DNA of 34,251 bases from an uncultured Eubacteriales bacterium (GCA_900547295.1 URGK01000020.1:1-34251), one strand, 5' to 3'. Numbered from the stretch's first letter, positions 1-6,418 are shown. Translations and numbers: made by a program. The notes: generated from the sequence alone by a model not told the origin.

Positions 1-213
1 CACGCATTAGAAAGTGACGAAGTATATATATCAACCAAAAGTGCTTGTTCTAAAAGCAACACAATATCTAAGAGTGTGTACGCTTTGACTAAAGATGAAA
101 CTTTAAGCTTTACTACCTTAAGAATAAGTCTATCATACTTGACTACCGAAGAAGAAGTAAATAATTTTTTAAATATTTTTGATAAACATTATCATAAATT
201 ATTATTAAAATAA
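1..213 (+). CDS. Cysteine desulfurase (NifS/IscS type), C-terminal end, 5' partial
   Basis: Frame 1 is open from the first base to TAA at 211-213 and gives 70 residues. The visible part holds the motif TKSACS, with Cys at visible residue 16. This matches the mobile catalytic loop of class V aminotransferase-fold cysteine desulfurases, where the Cys takes sulfur from PLP-bound cysteine as a persulfide. It is followed by LRISLSYLTTEEEV, which resembles the conserved RISLGRFTTEEE segment near the family's C-terminus. The PLP-binding N-terminal part lies outside the window. The gene ends 78 bases before the yebC-like gene on the same strand. NifS, IscS and SufS cannot be told apart from this fragment. 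Confidence 0.75.
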   Translation, partial: HALESDEVYISTKSACSKSNTISKSVYALTKDETLSFTTLRISLSYLTTEEEVNNFLNIFDKHYHKLLLK

Positions 214-291
214 AAACTATTTTTTCATGTTAATATTCAAACATATAAAAAAATATGATAATATATAAATATAATTTAAAGAGGTGAAAAT

Positions 292-1011
292 ATGTCAGGA
301 CATAGTAAATGGTCAACAATAAAACATAAAAAGGGAGCAGCCGATCAAGAAAGAGGAGCTATATTTCAAAAATTAACTAAAGAACTTTATATGGCTGCAA
401 AAAATGGTGACACAGATCCAAACAACAACTCGGCATTACGACTAGTAATTGAAAAGTGCAAAGCTGAAAATATGCCTAAATCAAATATTGAAAGTGCTCT
501 TAATAAGGCCAAAAATAAAAACAGTAAAGAAGATTATGAAGCTATCAGATACGAAGGATATGCTCCTTCTGGAATTGCTCTTATGATAGATTGTCTAACA
601 GACAATAAAAATCGTACTGCATCTTTTGTCAGAAGCACCCTAAGCAAAAGAGGTGGCAATTTAGGAACTGATGGCTCAGTCAGCTATTTATTTGAAAGAA
701 AAGGAATTATAGTTTTAGATAAAGAGTATAATGAAGATAAATTATTAGAAGATATACTAGAATGTGATATATTAGACTTCATAAATGAAGAAGAAGGTTA
801 CACTATATATACAGAACCAAGTAAACTTATCGAAACCAAAGAGTACCTAGAAAGTAAAAATTACAATAAATTTATTATGAGTGAAGTAACATTTGTTCCA
901 ACCAATTATATTACCTTGGATGACGAACAAGCAACCAAAGTCCTAAATCTAATTGAAGCATTAGAAGAACTAGAAGATGTACAAAACGTTTACCATAATT
1001 TAGATATATAA
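292..1011 (+). CDS. yebC: YebC/PmpR family protein (transcriptional regulator/translation factor family)
   Basis: The 239-residue product begins MSGHSKWSTIKHKKGAAD, the hallmark N-terminus of the YebC/PmpR/TACO1 family, and has the usual full length of about 240 residues. The conserved IRYEGYAPSGIALMIDCLTDN and KRGGNLGTDGSVSYLFE segments are present. Members have been described both as DNA-binding regulators and, more recently, as ribosome-associated factors that help translation of proline-rich stretches; the sequence does not decide between these. ATG at 292 is preceded by AGAGGTG at a good distance. The gene is AT-rich like its neighbours, and the phosphatidylserine decarboxylase gene follows after only 14 bases, so the two are probably cotranscribed. 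Confidence 0.93.
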   Translation: MSGHSKWSTIKHKKGAADQERGAIFQKLTKELYMAAKNGDTDPNNNSALRLVIEKCKAENMPKSNIESALNKAKNKNSKEDYEAIRYEGYAPSGIALMIDCLTDNKNRTASFVRSTLSKRGGNLGTDGSVSYLFERKGIIVLDKEYNEDKLLEDILECDILDFINEEEGYTIYTEPSKLIETKEYLESKNYNKFIMSEVTFVPTNYITLDDEQATKVLNLIEALEELEDVQNVYHNLDI

Positions 1012-1025
1012 TTTAGGCACCAAGT

Positions 1026-1910
1026 ATGAAAGTAAAAATATACGATTACAAAAATAATGACTATTATTATGAAAAAACAAGTAAAATAATAGTTTTTTTC
1101 TATAGAACAATTATAGGTAGAATTTTTTTGAAATTAATCTTTACAAGACCTTGGTTCACCAAATTAACTAGTATCATAATAAAAAGTAAAATTTCTAAAA
1201 TAAAAATAAATTCATTCATAAAAAATAATAAAATCGATATGTCTTTGTATGAAGATAAAAAATATAATTCTTTTGACGATTTCTTCTCACGTAAAATCAA
1301 AGAAGATAAGCGAATATATAATAACAAAAAAAATGATTTAATATCCGTATGTGATGCTAAATTATTTGTAAGCAAAATAGATGAAAACCTAAATTTAAAA
1401 ATTAAAAACAGTAACTATACAATTAAAGAACTACTCAAAGATGATATGCTTGCAAAAGAATTTAATAATGGTACATGTTTAGTATACAGATTAACCAAAG
1501 ATGACTACCATCACTATTATCATTTTGATGAAGGAAAGATAATCAAAACAAAGAAGATTAATGGACTACTTCATACAGTTATGCCAATTGCTCACGAAAA
1601 ATACAAAGTATATACTGAAAATAATAGACAGTACAGTATATTACAAACTAAAAATTTTGATTCAGTTATCTATATGGAAGTAGGGGCATTGATGATTGGA
1701 AAAATAAATAACGATGATTGTCAAAATTTTAAAAGGCATGACCATAAAGGATATTTTTCTTTTGGAGCATCTACTATAATATTACTTTTTAAAGAAAACA
1801 AAATAAAGATAAATGAAGACATCCTTAAACAAAACCAAAAAGATATTGAAGTAAAAGTTCACCTAGGCCAAATAATTGGCTGTAAAATAAGTGAAAATAA
1901 TAAAATATAA
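1026..1910 (+). CDS. psd: Phosphatidylserine decarboxylase
   Basis: The 294-residue product matches pyruvoyl-dependent phosphatidylserine decarboxylases, which convert phosphatidylserine to phosphatidylethanolamine at the membrane. Visible features are the FDDFFSRKIK segment (about 83-92), Asp110 in SVCDAKLF, the RLTKDDYHHYYHF block (155-167) with the expected catalytic His, and GYFSFGAST at 242-250. The serine at 249 should be the site of self-cleavage into beta and alpha chains. In type II enzymes the motif is usually FGGST, so Ala248 is a small deviation. A hydrophobic stretch near residues 22-40 may contact the membrane. It lies 14 bases after the yebC-like gene, and the next ORF overlaps its 3' end by 20 bases. 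Confidence 0.88.
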   Translation: MKVKIYDYKNNDYYYEKTSKIIVFFYRTIIGRIFLKLIFTRPWFTKLTSIIIKSKISKIKINSFIKNNKIDMSLYEDKKYNSFDDFFSRKIKEDKRIYNNKKNDLISVCDAKLFVSKIDENLNLKIKNSNYTIKELLKDDMLAKEFNNGTCLVYRLTKDDYHHYYHFDEGKIIKTKKINGLLHTVMPIAHEKYKVYTENNRQYSILQTKNFDSVIYMEVGALMIGKINNDDCQNFKRHDHKGYFSFGASTIILLFKENKIKINEDILKQNQKDIEVKVHLGQIIGCKISENNKI

Positions 1911-2085
1911 TTTCTACTGTATAACAGCTATCTTTGATAAAAATGATCCTGATTATGGTGTGTATGAAATCAAAAAAGGATTTAATGGACAAGTAGAAGA
2001 ATATATTGACAATTTTGAGCTACCCATAAGTAGTTATTATAGTGTCAATAAATTTATTAAAAAAATTAAAAAAGTATATCAATAA
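1891..2085 (+). CDS. Hypothetical 64-residue protein overlapping the end of psd
   Basis: I do not recognise this family. The frame starts with GTG at 1891 inside the last 20 bases of the decarboxylase gene and runs to TAA at 2083-2085. The product is soluble-looking, with an acidic-aromatic middle part and a lysine-rich C-terminus (KFIKKIKKVYQ). No clear ribosome binding site precedes the GTG, so translation would depend on coupling to psd. The amino acid composition is not obviously out-of-frame, but the ORF is short and sits in very AT-rich DNA, where chance ORFs rich in K, I and N are common. It could equally be noncoding. Confidence 0.4.
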   Translation: MKIIKYNFYCITAIFDKNDPDYGVYEIKKGFNGQVEEYIDNFELPISSYYSVNKFIKKIKKVYQ

Positions 2086-2211
2086 ACTTATTAAAACAAT
2101 AATAAAAATTGATATATACATACTCCCTAGATAATTTATTCCAACCATAAAATATAATTCTAACTTAAGAAAAAAATCACCTAAAAATGTTTTTTCATAA
2201 ATCTACTAACA

Positions 2212-2231
2212 ACCTATATAATTAAATAGGT
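2212..2231 (+). promoter_or_regulatory. Candidate -10 element and hairpin over the ribosome binding site of the transpeptidase gene
   Basis: TATAAT occurs at 2216-2221. ACCTAT at 2212-2217 can pair with ATAGGT at 2226-2231, which contains the AGGTGAT ribosome binding site of the downstream ATG. The stem is only 6 bp, so it may be chance in AT-rich DNA. Confidence 0.3.
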
Positions 2232-2237
2232 GATAAT

Positions 2238-3167
2238 ATGTTTTTTAAAAAGATACACAAAAGAATAAAAATAGTATTGTTAATAATACTATTTTGTTTT
2301 TTGTTAATAATTTGCAAAGTATTCTATATCCAAGTAATAGATTACCAAAAATTAAACAAATTAGCAAACGCTTTATGGAGTAGAAATCTTCCCATAGAAT
2401 CAGAACGTGGCAAAATTATAACTAGCGATGGAACAGTAATTGCAGATAATCTAACTACTACTTCATTAGTACTGATACCAAATCAAATAAAAGATGATAT
2501 GAAAGAAAAGGTAGCCACAGATTTAGCCAAAATATTAAATGTATCATATGAAGAAATGTATAAACATGTAAGTAAAAAAACATCAATAGAAAGAGTACAC
2601 CCAGAAGGAAGAAGATTAGATTACGATATTGCTGATAAAATAAATGCATTAAATTATGATGGAGTCTATTTAGTAAAAGAAGCAAAAAGATATTATAAGT
2701 ATGCCAATTTTCTATCACATTGCCTAGGATATGTCGGCATAGATAATCAAGGGCTATCAGGTTTAGAACTTACTTATGATGAATATTTAACTGGAGAAAG
2801 TGGTGCTATAAAATACTATAGCGATGCTAAAGGGCAAAGATTAAGCCTATCCGAAGTATATGTAAAGCCCCAAAATGGTATGGATATGGAACTTACAATT
2901 GACTACAACATTCAAACATCAATAGAAAGAGAATTAGATAACATAGTTACCAAATATAATGCCGAACACGCTCTTATTTTAGCAATGGATCCAAATTCCG
3001 GAGCTATATTAGGTATGGGTAGCAGACCAGATTTTGATCCCAATAATTATCAGCAGTACAGTATAGAGGAAATAAACAGAAATCTTCCTATTTGGATGAC
3101 TTATGAACCAGGATCAACATTTAAGAACGTAACTCCACTTTTTAGTAATTTTATTTTAAAGTTATAA
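2238..3167 (+). pseudogene. SpoVD/PBP2-type class B penicillin-binding protein, interrupted after the SxxK motif
   Basis: The open frame encodes 309 residues: a short cytoplasmic N-terminus, one membrane anchor (about 12-32), a dimerisation domain starting ESERGKIITSDGTVIADN, and the start of a transpeptidase domain (HALILAMDPNSGAILGM). The last family-like stretch is WMTYEPGSTFK, with the nucleophile Ser293 and Lys296 of the SxxK motif. After Lys296 the protein leaves the family pattern and stops within 13 residues. SpoVD, FtsI and PBP2 proteins are normally about 550-700 residues, so the SxN and KTG motifs are missing. SpoVD makes spore cortex peptidoglycan and FtsI makes septal peptidoglycan; this fragment does not separate the two. 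A recombinase gene follows at once, which fits an integration event near base 3126. Confidence 0.8.
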
Positions 3168-4235
3168 ATATTATTTATTGGTGATGATAATTGATAAATA
3201 ATAAAATATTTGAACTTCAAATACAAATAATAATTAACACTAATTTATATAGAAAAAATATAATAGATGAAAATACATTTTCAAAAGTAAATGATAAATT
3301 ATTGAAAAATCTCAGATCATTACAAAACACTTATTAATTGTGAGAGGAGTAGTATTATGAATTATGATGAAATATTAAAATCAATAATGCTTGGAGAAAA
3401 AATTTATAATCTTCCTCTTCGGGTATGCTATTATTGTAGAGTTTCAACAGATTCTGATGTCCAATTAAATTCACTAGATAATCAATTAGAATATTATGAA
3501 AACTATATTAAATCAAAACCAAAATGGATATTTTCTGGTGGATATATTGAAGAAGGCAAAACAGGAGTTAGAGTTGACGTTAGACCAAGTTTTAAAAAAA
3601 TGATACATGATGCCAAACACAACAAATTTGATTTAATAATTACAAAAGAAGTATCAAGATTTGCTCGTGACTTAGAAGATAGCATTCATTATATAAGAGA
3701 ATTAAAAGATTCTGGAGTAGGTGTATTTTTTGAAAACCAAAATTTGAATACATTTGATTCTAATTCTGAACTTATTTTAAACATAATGTTTAATTTAGCT
3801 CAAGATGAATCTAGAAAATTATCTTCAAGAGTGAAATTTGGACATAGACAAGCGATTGAAAATGGACATGTGTTAGGCAGTTCAAATATCACAGGATATA
3901 AAAAAGATAACTGTAAATTGGTAATAGTAGAAAATGAAGCAAAATTTATAAAAACATTGTTTGAACTATATTCAAGTGGAAAATATGGTTTCCAAAAACT
4001 ATCAAAGAAATTATCAGAGTTAGGATATTTAAATAAAAAAGGAAAACTATATGATAAAGACTCTTTAAAACGTATGATAGAAAATCCTAAATACAAAGGA
4101 TATTATCGTGCAAAAACTTATGAAATACTTGATTATAGAACAAAAAGAAGAAAGAAAAATAGTTTAGATGACCAAGTATTATATAAATGTAAAGATGGAA
4201 GTATTCCGGCAATTATATCTGAGGAACTTTGGGAC
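3126..4235. mobile_element. Left end of a serine-recombinase element inserted in a spoVD/pbp-type gene
   Basis: The transpeptidase reading frame loses similarity right after its STFK codons (Lys codon 3123-3125). The following DNA holds a small ORF and a large serine recombinase, the usual gene order at one end of integrative elements of this class. The right end and the rest of the target gene are not in the window, because the sequence switches to another composition at about 4235. No pair of att sites can therefore be compared. The insertion is inferred from the broken gene and the adjacent recombinase. Confidence 0.6.
3191..3337 (+). CDS. Small 48-residue protein preceding a large serine recombinase
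   Basis: The frame starts at TTG 3191, with GGTGATGAT just upstream as a plausible ribosome binding site, and ends at TAA 3335-3337. The protein is hydrophilic and helical-looking. Its LYRKNIIDENTFSKVNDKLLKNL part resembles the short helical-pair pattern of SHOCT-like proteins often found beside recombinase genes in mobile elements; this is a family impression, not a search result. It lies 19 bases before the recombinase and probably belongs to the same inserted element. Its role is unknown. Confidence 0.5.
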   Translation: MINNKIFELQIQIIINTNLYRKNIIDENTFSKVNDKLLKNLRSLQNTY

Positions 4236-4274
4236 CAAGCAAACAAAATATTAAAAAAACCGAGAGCAAAATAA
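3357..4274 (+). CDS. Large serine recombinase (site-specific integrase), 3' end cut at the junction
   Basis: The N-terminal resolvase/invertase domain (about 21-165) has the CRVSTD motif with nucleophile Ser30, Arg76 in VRPSFKKM, and SRFARD with Arg101 and Arg104. A recombinase DNA-binding domain follows (about 190-300), with LSKKLSELGYLNKKG, RMIENPKYKGYYR and IISEELWDQANKIL. Such enzymes integrate and excise elements at short att sites through a Ser-DNA link. Large members usually have 450 or more residues, including a zinc ribbon and coiled coil; here only 305 residues remain and the end (LKKPRAK) does not look native. The cut coincides with the change of base composition at about 4235-4260. 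ATG at 3357 follows GAGAGGAG. The enzyme is a good candidate for the one that inserted the element into the upstream transpeptidase gene. Confidence 0.85.
   Translation: MNYDEILKSIMLGEKIYNLPLRVCYYCRVSTDSDVQLNSLDNQLEYYENYIKSKPKWIFSGGYIEEGKTGVRVDVRPSFKKMIHDAKHNKFDLIITKEVSRFARDLEDSIHYIRELKDSGVGVFFENQNLNTFDSNSELILNIMFNLAQDESRKLSSRVKFGHRQAIENGHVLGSSNITGYKKDNCKLVIVENEAKFIKTLFELYSSGKYGFQKLSKKLSELGYLNKKGKLYDKDSLKRMIENPKYKGYYRAKTYEILDYRTKRRKKNSLDDQVLYKCKDGSIPAIISEELWDQANKILKKPRAK
4235..4260. other. Probable chimeric junction between two genomes
   Basis: Left of this stretch the DNA is strongly AT-rich with genes on the plus strand; right of it the GC content is clearly higher and the gene block is on the minus strand. 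The stretch can be read both as recombinase codons (QANKILKK, plus strand) and as a membrane ferredoxin protein (LGFFNILFAW, minus strand). Each gene loses its expected continuation just beyond it. A shared sequence of about 25 bases is the size at which a short-k-mer assembler can join unrelated contigs. A real recombination cannot be excluded from sequence alone. Confidence 0.65.
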
Positions 4275-4321
4275 ATGATCGCCCATATCCATAAATAATC
4301 ATACCAGTGTTTTTTCTTCAA
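4235..4321 (-). pseudogene. Membrane 4Fe-4S (NapH-like) protein, N-terminal 29 residues only
   Basis: On the minus strand AGAGAGGTGAAAC is followed by TTG at 4321-4319, then codons for KKKHWYDYLWIWAIIYFALG and FFNILFAW. I recall this start from small clostridial membrane proteins with NapH/NosR-like 4Fe-4S motifs and several transmembrane helices; the assignment rests on memory of that family. The first helix would be about residues 9-29. After FAW the frame runs into antisense of the recombinase gene, which does not resemble the family, so the rest of the gene is missing. The ribosome binding site overlaps the stop codon of the preceding ferredoxin gene, so the two form one operon. Confidence 0.6.
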
Positions 4322-4325
4322 AGTT

Positions 4326-4520
4326 TCACCTCTCTTTTAAGCTTATGCTACCGGCAGGACATATTTTTAAACACATACCGCACCCCACGCAGTTATCTTC
4401 TGTTACAGCCGCATAACAGCCGCAATATACCTTTATTGCAGCTTTAGGGCATTGGTTTTCACATGCCCCGCATGCCACACATCTTTTCTTATTCACCACA
4501 GCAGTTTTTCCTGATGCCAT
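4326..4520 (-). CDS. 2[4Fe-4S] ferredoxin-type protein
   Basis: The 64-residue protein has Cys14-x2-Cys17-x2-Cys20-x3-Cys24-Pro and Cys44-x2-Cys47-x2-Cys50-x3-Cys54-Pro, the two motifs of bacterial 2[4Fe-4S] ferredoxins. An extra Cys33-Gly-Cys35 pair lies in the segment between them, which is unusual for a plain clostridial ferredoxin and could form a disulfide or bind metal. ATG at 4520 follows GGAGGGG. The gene starts 11 bases after the reductase-like gene, and its stop overlaps the ribosome binding site of the membrane protein. It is probably the electron carrier of this redox operon. Confidence 0.88.
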   Translation of the reverse strand: MASGKTAVVNKKRCVACGACENQCPKAAIKVYCGCYAAVTEDNCVGCGMCLKICPAGSISLKER

Positions 4521-4531
4521 TTACCCCTCCG

Positions 4532-4735
4532 TTAATCCTTAATTGATTTATAATAGAGCATGCAGTGACAGAAGCCTTCGAATTCAGGATCTTTAATCTG
4601 CTCCTTAAATTCCCGGCACATACATTTTGTTTCCTCCGTACGCTCCGTACGGCAGGGGCAATATCCGCCCGTATGCTCAAGTCCTTCTTTTATCACATCA
4701 ACTATCTGTTTATCTTTGTTCAGTGTAATTTTCAT
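4532..4735 (-). CDS. Short ferredoxin-thioredoxin reductase catalytic-chain-like protein
   Basis: The 67-residue product has three CxC pairs: Cys26-Pro-Cys28, Cys38-Met-Cys40 and Cys56-His-Cys58. CPC and CHC are signatures of the ferredoxin-thioredoxin reductase catalytic chain, which uses a 4Fe-4S cluster and an active-site disulfide to pass electrons from ferredoxin to thioredoxin-type disulfides. The spacing (CPC-x9-CMC-x15-CHC) differs from the plant/cyanobacterial pattern CPC-x16-CPC-x8-CHC, so it belongs to a short divergent branch. I chose ATG 4735 because AAGGAGG lies 8 bases upstream; the in-frame GTG at 4744 overlaps that site. A ferredoxin gene follows after 11 bases, a natural partner. 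No variable chain is seen nearby. A palindrome upstream suggests control by the adjacent Crp/Fnr protein. Confidence 0.82.
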   Translation of the reverse strand: MKITLNKDKQIVDVIKEGLEHTGGYCPCRTERTEETKCMCREFKEQIKDPEFEGFCHCMLYYKSIKD

Positions 4736-4761
4736 CTGCTGCACCTCCTTATGTTACATTC

Positions 4762-4803
4762 ATTCTAACCCATAAGAAATCCGTTTACTGTGACTTGGTC
4801 ACA
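4762..4803 (-). promoter_or_regulatory. Promoter and Crp/Fnr-type operator upstream of the reductase-ferredoxin operon
   Basis: TGTGACTTGGTCACA at 4789-4803 is a perfect 15-base dyad that resembles the Crp consensus TGTGA-N6-TCACA but with a 5-base spacer. A -10-like TAGAAT lies at 4767-4762 on the minus strand, which puts the start of transcription near 4755 and the dyad centre (4796) at about -41. That is the class II activation position, where the activator replaces a good -35 box; the -35 position here (CAGTAA) is indeed poor. The likely binder is the Crp/Fnr gene next door. Confidence 0.65.
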
Positions 4804-4828
4804 CTTTACATCAAAAATTTCAAAAAAT

Positions 4829-4866
4829 AAAAAGAGCAACATCCTCATTTTAATATCACTCTTTTT
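4829..4866 (-). terminator. Candidate terminator after the Crp/Fnr gene
   Basis: AAAAAGAG at 4829-4836 pairs with CTCTTTTT at 4859-4866 around a 22-base loop. On the minus strand the second arm runs into a T-rich tail. The large loop makes it moderate evidence. Confidence 0.45.
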
Positions 4867-4900
4867 CTTCTCTTTATATATACGAAGTAAAGCTGCTCAT

Positions 4901-5581
4901 TTACAGAAGCTTTTTGATTTCGTCTATGTTTTCAAGCTTTATTTCTCCACGCTTCAGCTCTACCAGACCTGCTTCAGCAAACCGTTTGAGCATTCGGGCC
5001 ACAGCTTCTCTCGCAGAGCTGATATGCACCGCAATCTGATCATGGGTAATATATATGTTCTTTACTCCGGTTCTTTCATACTCCTCAACAAGAAATCCTG
5101 CAAGACGCTGGTCGAGCCTTTTAAACATAATCTGCTGCATGGACCACATGACATCCGAGAATCTCCCAATCGCCAGTTCATATAAAAAACATTTCACATG
5201 GATATTTCTGCTCTGCAGGCAGTCAATTGTCCCCGACGGGATAACAAGTATATCGCTGACCTTCTCGGCAGTCATGCCGGTATCAAAAGTAATCTCACTT
5301 ATAATGCAGGAAGCAGACAGCACACAGATTTCTCCCGGATGCAGATTAAACAGGGTAACCTCCCGGCCCTCATCTGAAAGCAGAGATGTTCTGAGCCTGC
5401 CCTTAAGCAGCAAAAGCATTCCCAGACATTCATCAGCGCCTCCGTAAACAAAAGCACCTTTTTCATATCTGCGCAAAAAAGCATTTCTTTGTATAAGCTG
5501 TTTTTCTTCTTCTGTTAATTCTGTCCAGAAAGGAATCTGCTCAAAAGACTTCCTCGTTATCTCCATGCGTTTATTTGTCAT
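4901..5581 (-). CDS. Crp/Fnr family transcriptional regulator
   Basis: The 226-residue product has the size and layout of Crp/Fnr proteins: a cyclic-nucleotide-binding-fold sensor (about 14-135, with YEKGAFVYGGADECLGMLLLLKG and GREVTLFNLHPGEICVLSAS), a dimerisation helix, and a C-terminal winged helix (about 170-226, with ITHDQIAVHISSAREAVARML as the helix-turn-helix). There is no N-terminal four-Cys cluster as in Fnr, so its signal is not obvious, though Cys residues occur in the sensor domain. Its ATG shares one base with the TGA of the DUF134-NifX gene (TGATG), showing translational coupling. It probably controls the reductase-ferredoxin operon through the palindrome at 4789-4803. Confidence 0.9.
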   Translation of the reverse strand: MTNKRMEITRKSFEQIPFWTELTEEEKQLIQRNAFLRRYEKGAFVYGGADECLGMLLLLKGRLRTSLLSDEGREVTLFNLHPGEICVLSASCIISEITFDTGMTAEKVSDILVIPSGTIDCLQSRNIHVKCFLYELAIGRFSDVMWSMQQIMFKRLDQRLAGFLVEEYERTGVKNIYITHDQIAVHISSAREAVARMLKRFAEAGLVELKRGEIKLENIDEIKKLL

Positions 5582-6357
5582 CAGTGGCAGCCTTTATTCC
5601 CACAGCTGTGACTGCCACAGGAGTTATTTTCACCGTGATGCTCATGGTGACTGCACTGTACATCCGGATTATAGTTAAGCTTTCCTGACAGAAGTTCTGT
5701 CACTGCGGTATCCGCATCACCGCTTACACCTCCGTATAATCTGATGCCGGCTTCAGCCAGAGCGGTCTGCGCTCCGCCGCCAATACCGCCGCATATCAGT
5801 GTATCTGCACCATGCTTCATCAGAAATCCTGCAAGCGCTCCATGTCCGCTGCCCGCAGTTTCTATAATTTCAGACTTAATAATCTCTGCGTTGTCAGTCT
5901 CATAGAGTTTAAATCTCTCTGTATGTCCGAAATGCTGAAAAATCTGTCCGTTTTCATAAGGTACTGCAATTTTCATAATGAAACCTCCCTTGTTTCTGTC
6001 TTCTGACTCTGTTCTCTTCTTATTATCTGCCTGCCGGCATTTAAGTTCGCATCGGCAATTCTCCCTGCCGTCGCATACACGATAATTACCGCCTGCAATA
6101 ACCAGCTTCCTGCCGTAAACAATACAGGCTGCAAGCTTACGTCTTGCATTTTCATAAATTTCCTGTACTGTTGATCTCGAAATATCCATTTGAAGCGCGC
6201 ATTGCTCATGAGTTTTTTCTTCTAGGTCCACCAGACGAATAACCTCATACTCATCTACTGTCATTATAATGGGGATTTCCCCTCTGTGTTTCTCAGGGCG
6301 AAAGCTGTCTGTCTGCGGCACATTACAGATTCTGCGACATTTCTGCGGTCTTGGCAT
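5581..6357 (-). CDS. DUF134 DNA-binding domain fused to a NifX/NifB-type iron-molybdenum cofactor domain
   Basis: The 258-residue product has two parts. Residues 1 to about 95 are a DUF134 domain (MPRPQKCRRICNVPQ, then an HTH around THEQCALQMDISRSTVQEIYENARRKL). Residues 128 to about 225 are a dinitrogenase iron-molybdenum cofactor domain (MKIAVPYENGQIFQHFGH, then GADTLICGGIGGGAQTAL). The last 25 residues are rich in His, Cys and Asn, likely a metal-binding tail. A Cys-rich linker (CDGRENCRCELKC) joins the domains. DUF134 proteins usually stand alone, next to NifX-like proteins. An internal ATG with its own ribosome binding site suggests a free NifX domain is also made. It is cotranscribed and coupled with the Crp/Fnr gene. 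Function is probably Fe-S or metal homeostasis; nitrogen fixation is not implied. Confidence 0.88.
   Translation of the reverse strand: MPRPQKCRRICNVPQTDSFRPEKHRGEIPIIMTVDEYEVIRLVDLEEKTHEQCALQMDISRSTVQEIYENARRKLAACIVYGRKLVIAGGNYRVCDGRENCRCELKCRQADNKKRTESEDRNKGGFIMKIAVPYENGQIFQHFGHTERFKLYETDNAEIIKSEIIETAGSGHGALAGFLMKHGADTLICGGIGGGAQTALAEAGIRLYGGVSGDADTAVTELLSGKLNYNPDVQCSHHEHHGENNSCGSHSCGNKGCH
5974..5989 (-). promoter_or_regulatory. Internal ribosome binding site and ATG for the NifX domain
   Basis: On the minus strand GGGAGG (5989-5984) lies 7 bases before an in-frame ATG (5976-5974), which is codon 128 of the fusion and exactly the first residue of the NifX-type domain (MKIAVPYENG). This strong site has no need to exist unless the domain is also translated alone, or it is left over from a recent gene fusion. 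Confidence 0.6.
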
Positions 6358-6377
6358 TAATAAGCCTCCTTTATTTT

Positions 6378-6418
6378 CGGTATATACCGATTATATCATT
6401 TTTGAAATCATAATTCAA
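6378..6418 (-). promoter_or_regulatory. Promoter of the DUF134-NifX/Crp operon with a palindromic operator
   Basis: On the minus strand TTGAAT (6418-6413), a 17-base spacer and TATAAT (6395-6390) form a good sigma-70/SigA promoter. Directly downstream CGGTATATACCG (6378-6389) is a perfect 12-base palindrome around the expected transcription start, the place for a repressor. A similar half-site set, CGTATATACCA, occurs at 6527-6537 near the divergent MerR promoter. The DUF134 protein itself is a natural candidate binder. Confidence 0.65.

Noticed and set aside
4133..4234. C-terminal part of the 62-residue minus-strand frame starting at 4321
   Set aside because: Only the first 29 residues look real; the rest is antisense recombinase sequence.
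4790..5447. Plus-strand ORFs of about 130 residues
   Set aside because: Antisense shadows of the Crp/Fnr gene with no family features.
5581..6357. Nitrogen fixation locus
   Set aside because: NifX-like domains occur widely outside nitrogen fixation, and no nifHDK or nifB gene is present.
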